From Rhabdornis inornatus (lineage: Eukaryota; Chordata; Aves; Passeriformes; Rhabdornithidae), in the NCBI GenBank assembly GCA_013397075.1, contig VWZS01003656.1:1-64000 (forward strand): a DNA stretch of 64,000 bases. The letters run 5' to 3'. Below are positions 37,203 to 49,200 of the stretch, piece after piece. The notes beneath the pieces were generated by a model. The model searched no databases. It was given only the letters and a program-made list of their open reading frames with translations, and was not told the origin of the DNA. The stretch's first letter is position 1. Every line of letters begins with the position of its first letter. The position numbers were made by a program, and so were the translations under genes.

Positions 37203-39186
37203 GCCGACACGACGCGATGGGCTCCGAACCGCGACTGCCCCTCCGCAGCCCAGCCCCAGCCCCAGGCACCGCCCGCCGGGGGACGGCTGTCCGGCCCCGC
37301 CTCTCTCCGGGCCCGGGGCAGAGCCGCTGCCGCTGCTGACGCGGACAGCTTTCACGCTGGTGCTCCCCTGAGCTGGCCGCCCTCCCCAGCCAGCTGGGAC
37401 TGGCACTGTTCAGCTGCTCTCCCTCTCTCTCCGTTTGCCAATAACTGCACAGCCACCGCTGGCATTCCCGTGAAAATAGGACAGCCACGGCCGAACTCCA
37501 CCTTATGGGCCAGGTGTATTTATAAGCAGTACCTCCAGCAGCTGCTGAGGTACCCGGTTCCCCTCAGTGCCTCCTCCTGCGTCACCTATGACCCTCCAAA
37601 ATGCGATCCAACCCCACCTTGAGGGTAACAAGGAGGGTTTCTCTCTCCTGCAGCTGTTTTGCTTCATGATAAAAACCCCTAGAAGAGACAGTAACCCGAC
37701 AGACAAGAGGGCATAGCAAAAGTTAAATCTAACTTTCTTTTCCTAGTACAGTTATAGAGGGATTCATGCTTGCTTCTGCAAACAGGATCTTTGTGGGAGC
37801 ATCAGTGCGTGCAGAGAGCAAAAGAAAGACCCAAAGTACAGATTGAAGCCTTCTTCATCCCGTTTCTCCCTCTTCACTTGAGATTAGGGCCCTCCTTGTA
37901 CCAGCTTTCCTTGGAGTATAATAATGGAAATGGAAGTGCTTTCCTCCTAATGACTTTCACACAGTGTCCAAGTTGATCTCTGACAGAGAGGTGAAATGAT
38001 CCCCTTCCTGTGACTCCACACACCAGTCTTCAGGTTGGCACTGTACATTAATAGGAAACAGCATATTTGTAGGGACCTGTGGGCTGGCACAGCTCTTGCC
38101 AAGGGGAGGGAAAATCCTGGCCTTCCTGGCAATGCATACCCTCTGCAAATTCAAACCCCCAAGGCTGATAGAGCATTCTTCAATCTCATCAGTGGATCTG
38201 TGCTTGCACAGGGGCAAGTCCTACCTCTTTTGGTTTGGTTTTGTCACTGGAGTTGGGCCTCAGACACCAGATCACAAAGACTAGTATTTTCTGTGGTGAT
38301 GTTACCTGCAGATAAACACCAAGATGGTCACTAGTAACATAACCATGACTTTGACACCATTATCCATTGTAGTGGAGGAACATTATTTTTGTTGAGTCGT
38401 TGCTGCTTGATTATATATGTATTAAGCAGTTCAGCACAGAAAGGGAGTGGTAATGTGTTGCACAAGTCTACCATGCCCTTAGGCAAACAGAACCTGTACA
38501 TAAGGTGCTCTTTGCCAACAAAATAATTTCTCCTACCATAAAAACTACTGTGTTAGAGGACATAGTCCTTATTCCTCTAAGTACCTATCTTTAGTAAAGA
38601 TCCAGCAACATTTTGGGTGATGAAAAAGAGAGAACATTAATTTGAAATTTCTCATAGCCATTATGAAACACACAGGCAGTCTGCAAACTCACAGCCTGGA
38701 GACAGGCATGTAGGAACTCAAACCAGCATCACAAGACCCACATGCTACAATAAGCCCTCAGAAGCACCAAAGAAAATAAACCCACTTCCTCATTTTCTCC
38801 CAGTGTTGCCTGGCACAGAGTGCTTGTGGAGACAAGAGGTGAGGAATGGGCTTGTCCTGCTGCCTCTGGACAGAAATGTCACTCTCCATTCATTGCTCTC
38901 TAGCACTGGGAGTGCACATCAGAATTGCAAAACTGCATACTGCCACTGTACAGGGAAGTAACAGCAAAATAACACAAACACACTATAAATAACAATCCTC
39001 CCTTAGAAAAGGAAATCTGTTTTTCAAACACTTGGAGACTCTTACTGTGTTACCAGGTTAAAAGCTTCAAGTACAGAGGGAAAGGCTGCAAATGTACTTT
39101 CTCTTCTTTCCTGTGGAACCTTCTCCTCAGCTCACTCAGAAGCTTCAGGAGCCTTATCGTACACAATCTAAGAACTTTTGTACCTT

Positions 39187-39304
39187 ACAGAATCATCAAG
39201 GTTGAAAGACACATTCAAGATTATTAAGTCCAATTGTCACCCCTAAACCACATCATCCAGCACCAGATCCAGAGCCCTCCTGAACACCTTTAGGGATGGC
39301 GACT
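39187..39304 (-). mobile_element. CR1 3'-end fragment
   Basis: The plus strand reads AGAATCATCAAGGTTGAAAG and continues to CACCTTTAGGGATGGCGACT, the reverse complement of a CR1 3' region. The element lies on the minus strand with its 3' end at the left. It is strongly diverged. Confidence 0.7.
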
Positions 39305-39540
39305 TCAGAAAGACACGAGAAGAAGAGGAAAATAGGAACAGCTGTCCCGCAAAGAGACAGGCAGATGACACTGGACCAGGTGCAGGGACACACAGTGTAA
39401 CCAAGAGACAGAACCCACAGTCTCTCAATGCACTCCTACACTTGATCCTATTGCACCCGCTTCTTAGACTCAGCAGCAATGATTGCCCAGGCTAAAGGGC
39501 CACAGATATCAGTGGCCCAGGGGCAGAACTACCCCACTTC

Positions 39541-39597
39541 ACCAACAGCTGTACCAACAGCTGTACCAACAGCTGTACCAACAGCTGTACCAACAAC
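39541..39597 (+). repeat. 12-bp minisatellite (ACCAACAGCTGT)n
   Basis: Four perfect tandem copies of ACCAACAGCTGT and a partial fifth, about 190-245 bases upstream of the CFAP43 start. Each unit contains the E-box-like palindrome CAGCTG. The unit is a multiple of three, so it stays open in all frames and creates a spurious open frame through the promoter. Confidence 0.9.
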
Positions 39598-39659
39598 TTC
39601 CCTCACGGCCTGCTCCTCAGAGGGGAGAAGGTACCACCCCCCCTGGGCTCTTAAATACC

Positions 39660-40020
39660 CGCCTGTGCTCATTGATTGGCTGGCGCAGGGGCGCGGGCCA
39701 ATCAGCTGCGTGCTCCGAGCCCGGCCAATGGCAGGTGGGGTTGCTGTTGCCGGGGTGTGGGGGTCCCGCGGCGGCGGTGGTGATGATGGCGGCCGGTCTG
39801 GGCGCGGAGGGACCCGGCACGGGCGGACCCGCCCGCGCCGCGGAGGCCGCGCTGGAAGTGAGGTGGGGCGGCCGGCACAGCCCCCGCACGCTCCTGGGCC
39901 AGGGTGGGGTGCGCGGTGTCCTGCGCTGTGCTCACCCCGCGGCGGCTCCAGGAACAGGGTGGTCAGACAGGGAGAGGAAAGGAGGCAGCGCTGTCGGGGT
40001 CTGTGGGGTTAGCGCGGCGG
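39660..40020 (+). promoter_or_regulatory. CFAP43: CFAP43 CpG-island promoter with CCAAT boxes
   Basis: A GC-rich island surrounds the first coding exon. Two CCAAT boxes (39698-39702 and 39725-39729) and an inverted one, ATTGG (39675-39679), fall within 55 bases and 55-110 bases upstream of the start codon. Two tandem half-sites resembling RFX/X-box halves, GTTGCT and GTTGCC, lie at 39740-39751. RFX factors control ciliary genes, but a full X-box palindrome is not seen. Confidence 0.6.
39783..39862 (+). CDS. CFAP43: CFAP43 coding exon 1
   Basis: Encodes MMAAGLGAEGPGTGG, then PARAAEAALEV and the first two bases of Ser. Two adjacent ATGs (39783 and 39786) are both possible starts. Donor choice AG|GTGGGG is forced by phase, since it joins to exon 2 as LEV-S-WVQGF; the prettier GTGAGG six bases earlier would break the frame. 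Alanine/glycine-rich N-termini are usual for this protein. Confidence 0.72.
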
Positions 40021-40245
40021 GACAGGGAAAGAAGCACGGGCACATATGACAGGATCACGGAATCGGGTGGGTTCAAGGAACCACAGTGATGATCTGGTCC
40101 AACCTCCCTGCTCGGGAGGGTCATCCCAGAGCGTCGTGCATGCGATTACATCCCGACGGTTCTGGGCGAGCTCCAGTGAGGGAGACTCCACAGCCTCTCT
40201 GAAAAAAACTGTTCCAGTGCGTGGTCGCTCGCACAGTAAAGAAGT

Positions 40246-40278
<33 letters not shown>

Positions 40279-43200
40279 CTTTTATATATAGCAGCCTGCA
40301 CCCTTCTCCCCTTAGGCCTTTACTGGATGTACAAGAATGATAAATTGCACTGTCACCCCCATTAATTTATCCCTGCATACAAGTTCTCTAGATTCCCTTT
40401 TACCTCCACAAACAAGTTGCAAATACTTCATTTGCACTGATTCAGACCTAATGTTGCAGAAAAGCACAGAGCTAATTCTATAAGCGTGTTCAGAGAGGTC
40501 TCATGTGCCATGGCACCCCATACAACCTGTTCTTGTATGAAGGAAGGCCCAGAAAAACATTATCAGCTGAAATATCTCCTCTTGCCATGGCTTTCAGTTC
40601 ATCTCCACAAGCACATTGTCAGTGCTCCCAGTCCTCTCTGGCTCCTCTTGACTTGCATGTAGCAAAACAAGCCAAGAGCAGAAACGCCTCAGAAAAGACA
40701 ATGGGAAGTTATTGCTGGACAAAATTTATCTCAAGACCAGTAATTTTAAAACATTCTAAGTATGATAGCGCTGAGGCTTTAGTACCATCTTCTCTGAAGA
40801 GTACAAAGCATCAGCAACTTAGCTGATTTTATGACTGACTTATGTTTGTGAAAGGAGTGTGAAAATGCTTCTGGTCATTGCAGAGAACAAAGGTCTCTCC
40901 CAGTCAAATTCTCTGATTTGGAAAAAGAACAGAGATGGGATGTTTCTGAATGATAATTCAAAGAGAGGATGCTACCAGCAGCGTTGTACACAGAGGGTAT
41001 CTTTTATACTGCTGAGACTTTCCTGCCATGGTACCAGCAGGCTAAACTCATATCCTCGGTGGTAAATGCAAATCCCTTTGGTAAGACAGCCCTGATGTTT
41101 GTCCACACACTTTTTGAGAAGTAAAAACATCTGCAAGCAGTTACAAATTTGTTGACATGTTGTAAGTTCATAAACAGAGCCCTCTTCAGTAATTTATTTC
41201 AGTTCTTGTGTAACACATCCTGTTTATATTCCAGAGTTTTGCCATGTTGAAGAACTGGAGTCTTCAAAGCAGAACAGTCCTCATGGTTTGCTTCATATAA
41301 ACAGAAGCTGTACCTTTATATTTTTTAGTTTTATGTGTATGAGATGAACTATGAAAGTGGAAAAAGGTTAAGCAAACACAATTGGGTCCCAAGTATAGAT
41401 CATACCCTGCAATTCTTACAAATAAAGTTATACGCTTTGGTGGGATATGTGAGTATGAAACCAGAGCCTGTGAACTTGGCTGACTTTATTTTTAGTGGAA
41501 ACTGAAAGCAATAAAAGCATCTCTCCATGTTCTTGTGCCAGGCCTTTGTGCTCCATCAGGATAAGATTGACCATATGTTTTTGGAAATGCTGAGCTAGTG
41601 ACTCATAATACCAGATCTTAGTTGTGGTTTTGCAACACTGGTATGAGGATGAGTCTAACAAATCCCAATTATCAGTTCAGTGTAACTTAGGCTACAGCAT
41701 TCCCTTTTGCACAGTATTTTGAGAAATGTGTGCTGATTAATGTTTTAACATTCAGTTGCTATATTTTCAGTTGGGTTCAGGGATTCTCAAACAAGAACTT
41801 GGCCTTTGTCAACAATCAAACTGTCTGCTACCCTTGTGGTAGTTACATTCTCTTCCTGGACATCAAAACAAAGAAGACAAGAGCAGTGCAGTGTCAGACT
41901 GGCCAGGTGGGAGCCTTTGCAGCAAATGCCAACAGTCAAGTGGTGGCCTTTTCCGACCGGAAGCTGAATCCCCTCATACACATCTACACTTTTCCAGAGC
42001 TCAGTAAACTGACAGAATTAAAAGGTAGTGATGTGGTCACCCTCATCATCATCATTTCATTAAAACAATACTTTAATCATCAGTTTCTGAAGTTGTGGGC
42101 CTTTTTTATAAGACTTAGAAAACAGGGACTGTTTGTCCCTGTCACAGAGAACTGTCTCATGAAGAGATTCATGGAAAGCAGTGGAAGGAATTTTCCACTG
42201 CACTATTTCTATTTAGGTTTAAACTAGGGAGGAATATGACCATACATAGTGAAGCTAATTTAAAAGAAAAAGAAAAGGAGTTAAATGGAATTAGTTTTAG
42301 GAAAGTGTAGTCAAAATAAGCAATAAAATCATACTGCAGTAGACTCCCAAGCAGACTGCTGAAAGCCACATGAGAAATCCGGGATGTGAGGGATGAGGGT
42401 TCTTGCAGTCAAACTTTGGAGTCCAGGATCTAATGTATGTTTTTGCCTGCTTCATGTAATTTCTCTCCTTGGTTTAGTTACTTACCCTATTCATGTGTCA
42501 GTTCCCTTGCTATTTAAATAAGGATCATGATACTTGCTTTTTCATGTATATGAATAGAATTATGACTGCAAAGGATTTCTTGGGACTTGGGGAAAAATGC
42601 TTTACAATTTCAAGGTATTATTGGAAAGGAAATTGAAAAAATTCCAAGCAGTGATACATAGGGAACATTTTTATGATCAAATCAAAAGAATAATCTGCAG
42701 TGAAGCAAAGAAATCAAGGGCCTGAAGAATATTTAAAGAGTTAAAATGGATATAAAGGAGTGAGAAGAGTATCTGGTACTATAAAATAAAATCTGGGACA
42801 ATCAAAGACCATGTTATTTATTTTTACTTTTCAGGTGATGTTCAGCTGGACTATACCTTACTTGCATTTAGTTTTACAGGCCCATATCTGGCCAGTTACT
42901 CTTCAATCCCAGAGTTTGTCCTTTCAGTATGGTAAGAGTAAAAAAAAAATTATCTTACGCCATTTGTATTTAATTCATATTTTTGTGTGACTACTGTTTT
43001 AGCATAGATTAAGCTAACAAATGTGGAATGCATACTGGTTGCCTTCATCTCTTTTTTTTTTTCCTAACTGATCGTTGTCTGCAAACTTTCTGTACCAAAA
43101 TTGCTGTTTATTTTCTAGTATTAGTAGACACTAGTCAAAATGGCTGTTAGCTGTAGCAAAGTCATCTTTTACCTTCCTCCAAATTTTGTTTTTTGGAGTG

Positions 43201-46200
43201 CTTCCACAGCCTCCAGCATCATTTAATCATCTGTTCACTGTTGGAAGTTGAGCACCATGCTGTTTGTGGAAGAAAGTTGCCTGCTGAAAAAGAGGAAAAG
43301 GATTCTAAAGTCAATTTGCACTGGTTTGTCCCCCCGGACTGTTCAGTGGTCCTCTTAATTACTTTTGCTTGATATTAGTTCTGGCTTATAATTTTGCTCA
43401 GTGATTACACTAACTTGGATCACTGGGTTGGATCATAATTTTCTACTCATTGATATGAAATATTATATAATGAAATGCAGATACAGAAAGGTAGACTATT
43501 TAATATTTTAATTGTACTGTAAAATACAATCCTGCTCTTGCCTCCATTGCCAGCAGGCTCCCATTGACTTATGGGACAAGTCTGGGAGTCTGAGCACTTC
43601 AGAATAACTGGGAAGGGTGGAGTAGGAAAATGGCAAGCAAGGACATGTAAGGAATAGTCTATATAGTCTTAGTTTATTGATGATCTTTTCCTCTACAATT
43701 ATAAGTGAAGATGCAGAAACTCCTAGAATTTCAGAGTAATGAGAGTAGATACTATTACAGATGCTTCTTCTTTATCCCTTCTGAAGAAGAATAATGTTTG
43801 CTGTGAACTCTGCTTTTAGACAGTAGTTCAAGAAGGATGCCTGTGAATATCACACTGGAAACCAAGAAAGGCTCACTGGCCTGACAGCTGACACACTTGT
43901 CACCCGCAGAAGTAACACACGTGGTCCAAGGTGTTCATTTGTGCTCTTAAGCAAAAATGCGCCATCCTGAAAGACTTCTCTAGATTATTCTTAAAACCAG
44001 AAATACCTAGAGATGTTTAAATGCTTTAAAGTAGTAGTAATTTCCAAGGCCAAACAGTTTTAACCAGTTTGTATCAGCATGTTACAACTATCAGCAGGTA
44101 ATTGTCACAAAAAGCATCCTAAGTCACAAAGAATTTAGTAAGAAAATACGCTTACATTTGAATATTAAGCTTAGAATATGTAATAATTTGAACAGAGGTG
44201 TGTGAATTTACTGTGAAATCAGGACCTTCATTTTTGTGATTGGATTATCTTGTGCATTCATTGAAGATATGTGCATGTATAGGTGTCAGAAATCTCAGTG
44301 TTGAGCATTAGATGTCATGACTATATAAGTATTGCACAGCCCCGGTACTTTAAGCAGCTACTTTGGAATCAGAGGTATAAGAGATGTTTTGAAAGATGTC
44401 AGTCAAAACATAAAGAGCTTGTGGATAACTAAAAGCTGCCTTTCATCTGAGATATTGTATCCCTAGTATTTATTCTTTTCTGTTCAAGGGAGAAACTTAA
44501 TGTCAGATTCCTTTTCAGATACATATTCCACTATAGTTTCAGATCTTAGTAAATTATCTACTATAAAACCTGTTGGTGTTACCTGGTAGGTATGAGGCAA
44601 GAACATGCTGAAAGATCTTTAGAAACTAAGATATGCTGATAACTTTAAAAGTCAGAATTGTAGTTTATAGCTTCCTGTAATTTTAATGAGGGCTACTGCA
44701 TGTGTGTGAATAATTCCCATTTTTTGCACATGCTATAAATGTTAACAGTTGTTTGCTTCGTGATCGTTTCTGTGAGTGAATTTATTAGTCAGACTAAGGG
44801 ATTATACTGAATCCTTCTACAGCAGTGTATGCATTTTAGATTTCTCCTCTCAGCAATAATGACAAATACCAGCCCTATAAACGTTGTTTAGATTAACAGT
44901 CAGATAGATTGTCCAATAAATTAAGAAACAGTTTTAACCATTTTCTTCAAATGATGTTAATCAGTTTTTGGATAGCACCTAAAAGTGCAAATGCCATCAA
45001 ATATTAATCTGAATATTGAAAAATATGCAAATTAGATTAGGAGAACATAAAATAGGTTATACTGGACAAAAGAAAAGTCAGCAGAGAACAGATTCCCAGG
45101 CTTCTGTTAGCTACACATAACAGCCCCACACAGTCTCTGCCCTGGTTTGTGCCCAAGTTGGTTAATGCAGCTATAGCTTCTATGTCTGTGCTCTCAGCAC
45201 AATTACTGTATTACCTAGGTAATTAATCCACAGATAATCATAGGCTGAATGTGGTTTGTTTCCTCATTATCACACCTTCCAGCTGCAAGTATTACAGTCA
45301 TTATGTTACATATTGGAAAAGCAAGGCTAGGGTGCTGAAGAGTTAATTGTTTGGGCCTATTTTAGTAGTTACTGATGGAGCTAATGAAAAAGAAATCCAT
45401 TTCTCGTGACCGCTGGTCTTTTCACAAAAGGGAGTGCGTGATAATGTTTCTAAATTGTCAGTTTTGCCATCATTTTCTAGCAGTAATAATTTTATGTGTG
45501 GTTAATTAACCACATCCTTTTCATTCTTAAGAGGACCTTACTTGTTTGACAGCAGAAATTTTTTGTCAGTGACAAAATACTTGCTTTCCAAACTGGATGT
45601 TGAACATCAGTCCTAGTTGCATCCAGACCTTTGCCTTCAATGTTTTAATGAATTTGATTTTCTTTTATTCTCCTTAATGAAGGAACTGGCAAGAAAAGAT
45701 CCTCCTGTGCAGTGAGTCTCAGCCAGGGCTAACAGGCGTCTCTCTGAGTTTTAACCCCATGAATTGGCAGCAGCTGTGTTTTGTTGCTGAGAGCTCCATT
45801 ACCATCTGGCGCATTGAAAGGAGCAAGGACGAGTATCACCTGACACGGCAGTGAGTAGAACACCCCTCAGGTTAAGAGCAACATCTACAAGTGTATTTTA
45901 ATAACAAACACTAGCAACACACATCTATTTGCAAATGATTTAGTCCCACTTAGTTCACCTAGCAATTACAGTCAGTAATTGCTAAATCACAACCACTGTA
46001 AATCTGTCTAGTTAATCAAGTGAATTAAATTTATTATTTCATTTCTTAGTACTCACATGACCAGATTATGCACACCATGAAGCTAATACTAATCAGCTGT
46101 TTTGGCAGCCTTGGTCAAAAGCTGTGTGACTGAATAAAGATAGTGCCTGGACTGCTTTTCTGTAAATGGTTACAGTTGAGTATTGCTGTTGTAGCTATGA

Positions 46201-49200
46201 AACCATCAGATTTGGATCAATTTGTTCCTAGTAAGCATAGTTAAACAATATCTGGCTGTAATCACAAATTATACCAAAAGCGGTATCAGTTTTCAATGTT
46301 ATTTCCAACTTCTGTGACTAATTTACAGGTCCGGAGAGGATGGCTCTGTCAATGCAATTCACTGAGCATAGCAAAACTAGAATTTATTTGTAGCAAAATG
46401 CTTTTTGAGGTTGGTATAAAAGTAGCATGTATCGCTCAGGTTGGAGTCATTGACGTATAAAACCTGTGCTTCGATGTGGCAGCTACTCTACCATTCTCAA
46501 CTGTGTTTAATCTTATTAATTATTAATGTAATCAACATATTGCCACTTACACAGTTACACTAATGAAAGTATAAACAAGGCCTTAATTTGTGATCTGAAA
46601 AAAATACCAAAGGGTTTTATGCTTTTTGGCATTACAGAATGCATGTGTAAATACATAGGCATACTCACTTTTCCACCATTACTTTTGCAGAAAAAAAGCC
46701 CATTTTGGAAACAGCGTCTCTGTTATGTATCAGCATTTACCATTCATATTTCTTCTTCTCAGACTGTGTCTTTTGCCTTTTCACAGTCCTGTGGAACTCC
46801 CCGATGATCAGGGGGCCGTGGGTCCTCATGAGGATTTGTTTTTCCCACCGTCTCGTAAGGATAATCCATACTATGGCCCTGATTTGCCAGTTTCAGCCAT
46901 TGCTGGACTGGAAGGAGATGAAGCAGAAACCTTTGTGGTAGTTACTGAATTTTTTTCCTTTTTACTATTCCAAGTCATTATACTTTCTATACAAATAGAT
47001 GTTAATAAATTTGTAATTCTAATGCTTATTAAATAGGTACAACCCACTGAATGCATTTGTTACATCAACAATATTTTTGAAATCCATTTTGCCAGGAGAC
47101 TGAGAAGGCACAATGCTGCTCCCTGGTGCAGTACAGTGTTGAGATGTCTGACATAGGTCCTAGCATATATCTGTGCAGTGGAGGTTTGAATCTGTATCCT
47201 AAAAGCAGTATGAAGTGTATCAGCATTTAACTGTGCCCAAGCTAAGATCACCTGCTGAAAACTTGAAAACTTATTCCCATGCTAAACTGATAGTAACCCT
47301 CACGTATCCTTATTTCCCTTTGGGATTGCTTTCTTTTTGATGTTGAAAATGTCTCAAGCTATGGAAACAATGAAGGCTTTTTTCCAGACAGCAACACCTG
47401 CTTCCGAAATACATTCCCATACCACTCTAAGTGTTGGACCTTGCCATTTGTCTCACTTGTATTTGATTATTTGCTTTTTATCCTCCCTTGAGGTGCTTCT
47501 TTTTAGAGGCCTCAAAAGTATTCTCATTTTGTTTGAAATTTACTTTCTTGTGAACCTCTTCTTTTCATTGCCTCATGCTTTCACAATGGTAGAGGTTTTT
47601 ACCTGTGTAACTGGTTTACTATGGTTTTCAGGACAATCAAGAACAATAAAAAAATATCCTTTATTGATTCTAAATACATGTGAACTGTTCATACTTGAAA
47701 TCACTTAGAACATAGAAAGTGAAGATAATATATGCTCATCTGGTCCCTTGCCATTTTCTTCTGCCTTACGGCCTCTTAGGTTATGTGCAGACAATGAACA
47801 CTAAAAACCCCACTTTGTTCTTTATTCTGTAAAATCAATTACAAGAGGTATTGGGAAAAAAAGCACTTCCTGTATTAGGTCTGTGAGGCTCAATAGAATT
47901 TGTCCTTGAATGGATGTCATTCCGTTCAGTAGTAGTAGGTTCTTATGCTTGAACTTGCAGAACCATGTTGTGAACTATTCCACATGGAAAAGTTTGTGCT
48001 TTCAGCCATACTGGATATATGTACTAGAGATCTCTATAGGGTCTTTGCATTCCCAGCTGCCTTCAAAAAAACCTAGATTTCTTTTTAGCACCTTCGAAGT
48101 GATTATGTTCTCCTTATCCATAAAAATATTTCCGGAGTAAGAGTAAACTGTTCTAATAGTCGAAATCATTGAAGATTGCATTTTCTTTCAAATTATATGG
48201 TAAATATTTTATTTATGACAGTTATTTACTGATATTTGATATGACAGTTATTTACTGCCCAGTTTTCTTAGATGGGTGTATTTTGGTTGTCAATATTGGT
48301 AGGTAATGAACAACAAGTTATTTAGAAATGAATTTTTTTTTCGGAAATACAGGCTCTTGTTCCTTTTGTAGTGGTGGTGGTATGTTGTTTCCTGTGTACT
48401 AAACTGTGAGGTTCTGTACTCACAGTTTAACACTGGGAGACAATGAATCTCTTTCTGGCATGCTTTCACCTTGCTCCAGGATATGGTAGCGGAGCAATTT
48501 TTTTTTAGGACTTGATTTTATTGTGCCTTACAGCACTAATTCTCTCCTCCATGCATGCCTGTGCACATAAACTCCATCTCTAACCGAGCAGAAAAACTGG
48601 TCTTCTAAACCCTGACACTGGAGGCAAATCACATGGTTATGTCCTGTCAAGTTAAGCACCTCTTACCAGCACCCCAGCACTGAAAAGCAAGCCCATTGCC
48701 AGTCTGCTTGTTTCTTCTTGGAAGTGTGTCGGTGTCCCATACTCCAGAACCACGTGCTGAGGCTGGCTATGTACCCAAGTGTAACCACAGCGGGGCAGCA
48801 GAGGGAAAGGAATTGAAATATCCTACAGCTTTCCATCCTTTTCTTTCTTGCATGAGATTTTTCTAGATCAGAGGTTTTTAAATGTTCTTTACCACAGAAT
48901 CACAGAATATGCTGGGTTGGAAGGGCCCCACAGGGATCATCGAGTCCAACTCCTAACCCTGCATAGGACCATCCCCAGGAGTCACATCCTGTCCCCGAGA
49001 GTCTTGTCCAAACACTTCTTGAACTCTGTCAGCCTTGGTGCTCTGACCACTTCCTGGAGAGCCTGTTCCAATGCTCAACTACCCTCTGGTGAAGAATCTT
49101 TTTCTAATGTCCAACCTAAACCTCCCCTGACACAGGCCATTCCCTTGGGTCCTGTCACTGTCACTACAGAGCAGAGATCAGTGCCTGCCCCTCCTCTTCC

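Larger units (their letters stand above)
36940..37340 (-). promoter_or_regulatory. GSTO1: GSTO1 CpG island / promoter region
   Basis: A GC- and CpG-dense stretch covers exons 1 and 2 and ~140 bases upstream of the GSTO1 start, with AT-rich sequence on both sides. It is a TATA-less island promoter by appearance. The transcription start is not resolvable. Confidence 0.65.
37203..39782. other. Spacer between divergent GSTO1 and CFAP43
   Basis: About 2.6 kb between the two start codons, which point away from each other. It holds a CpG island at each end, AT-richer DNA between, a CR1 fragment at ~39187-39304 and a 12-bp tandem repeat at 39541-39597. No extra gene was recognised. Confidence 0.7.
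39863..41770 (+). other. CFAP43: CFAP43 intron 1
   Basis: Contains a CR1 fragment (40051-40246), an adjoining tetranucleotide repeat (40247-40278) and otherwise unremarkable AT-rich sequence. The small open frame at 40503-40826 has no recognisable domain. Confidence 0.7.

Noticed and set aside
39479..40049. Two ~180-codon open frames through the CFAP43 promoter
   Set aside because: Both are kept open by the 12-bp minisatellite (repetitive PTAV / QQLY translation) and GC-rich promoter sequence. Only the part from 39783 to 39862 in the second frame is CFAP43 exon 1.
47337..47708. 123-codon open frame in CFAP43 intron 5, considered as a missed exon
   Set aside because: Exons 5 and 6 already join in phase and match the family contiguously. 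This frame shows no WD pattern.
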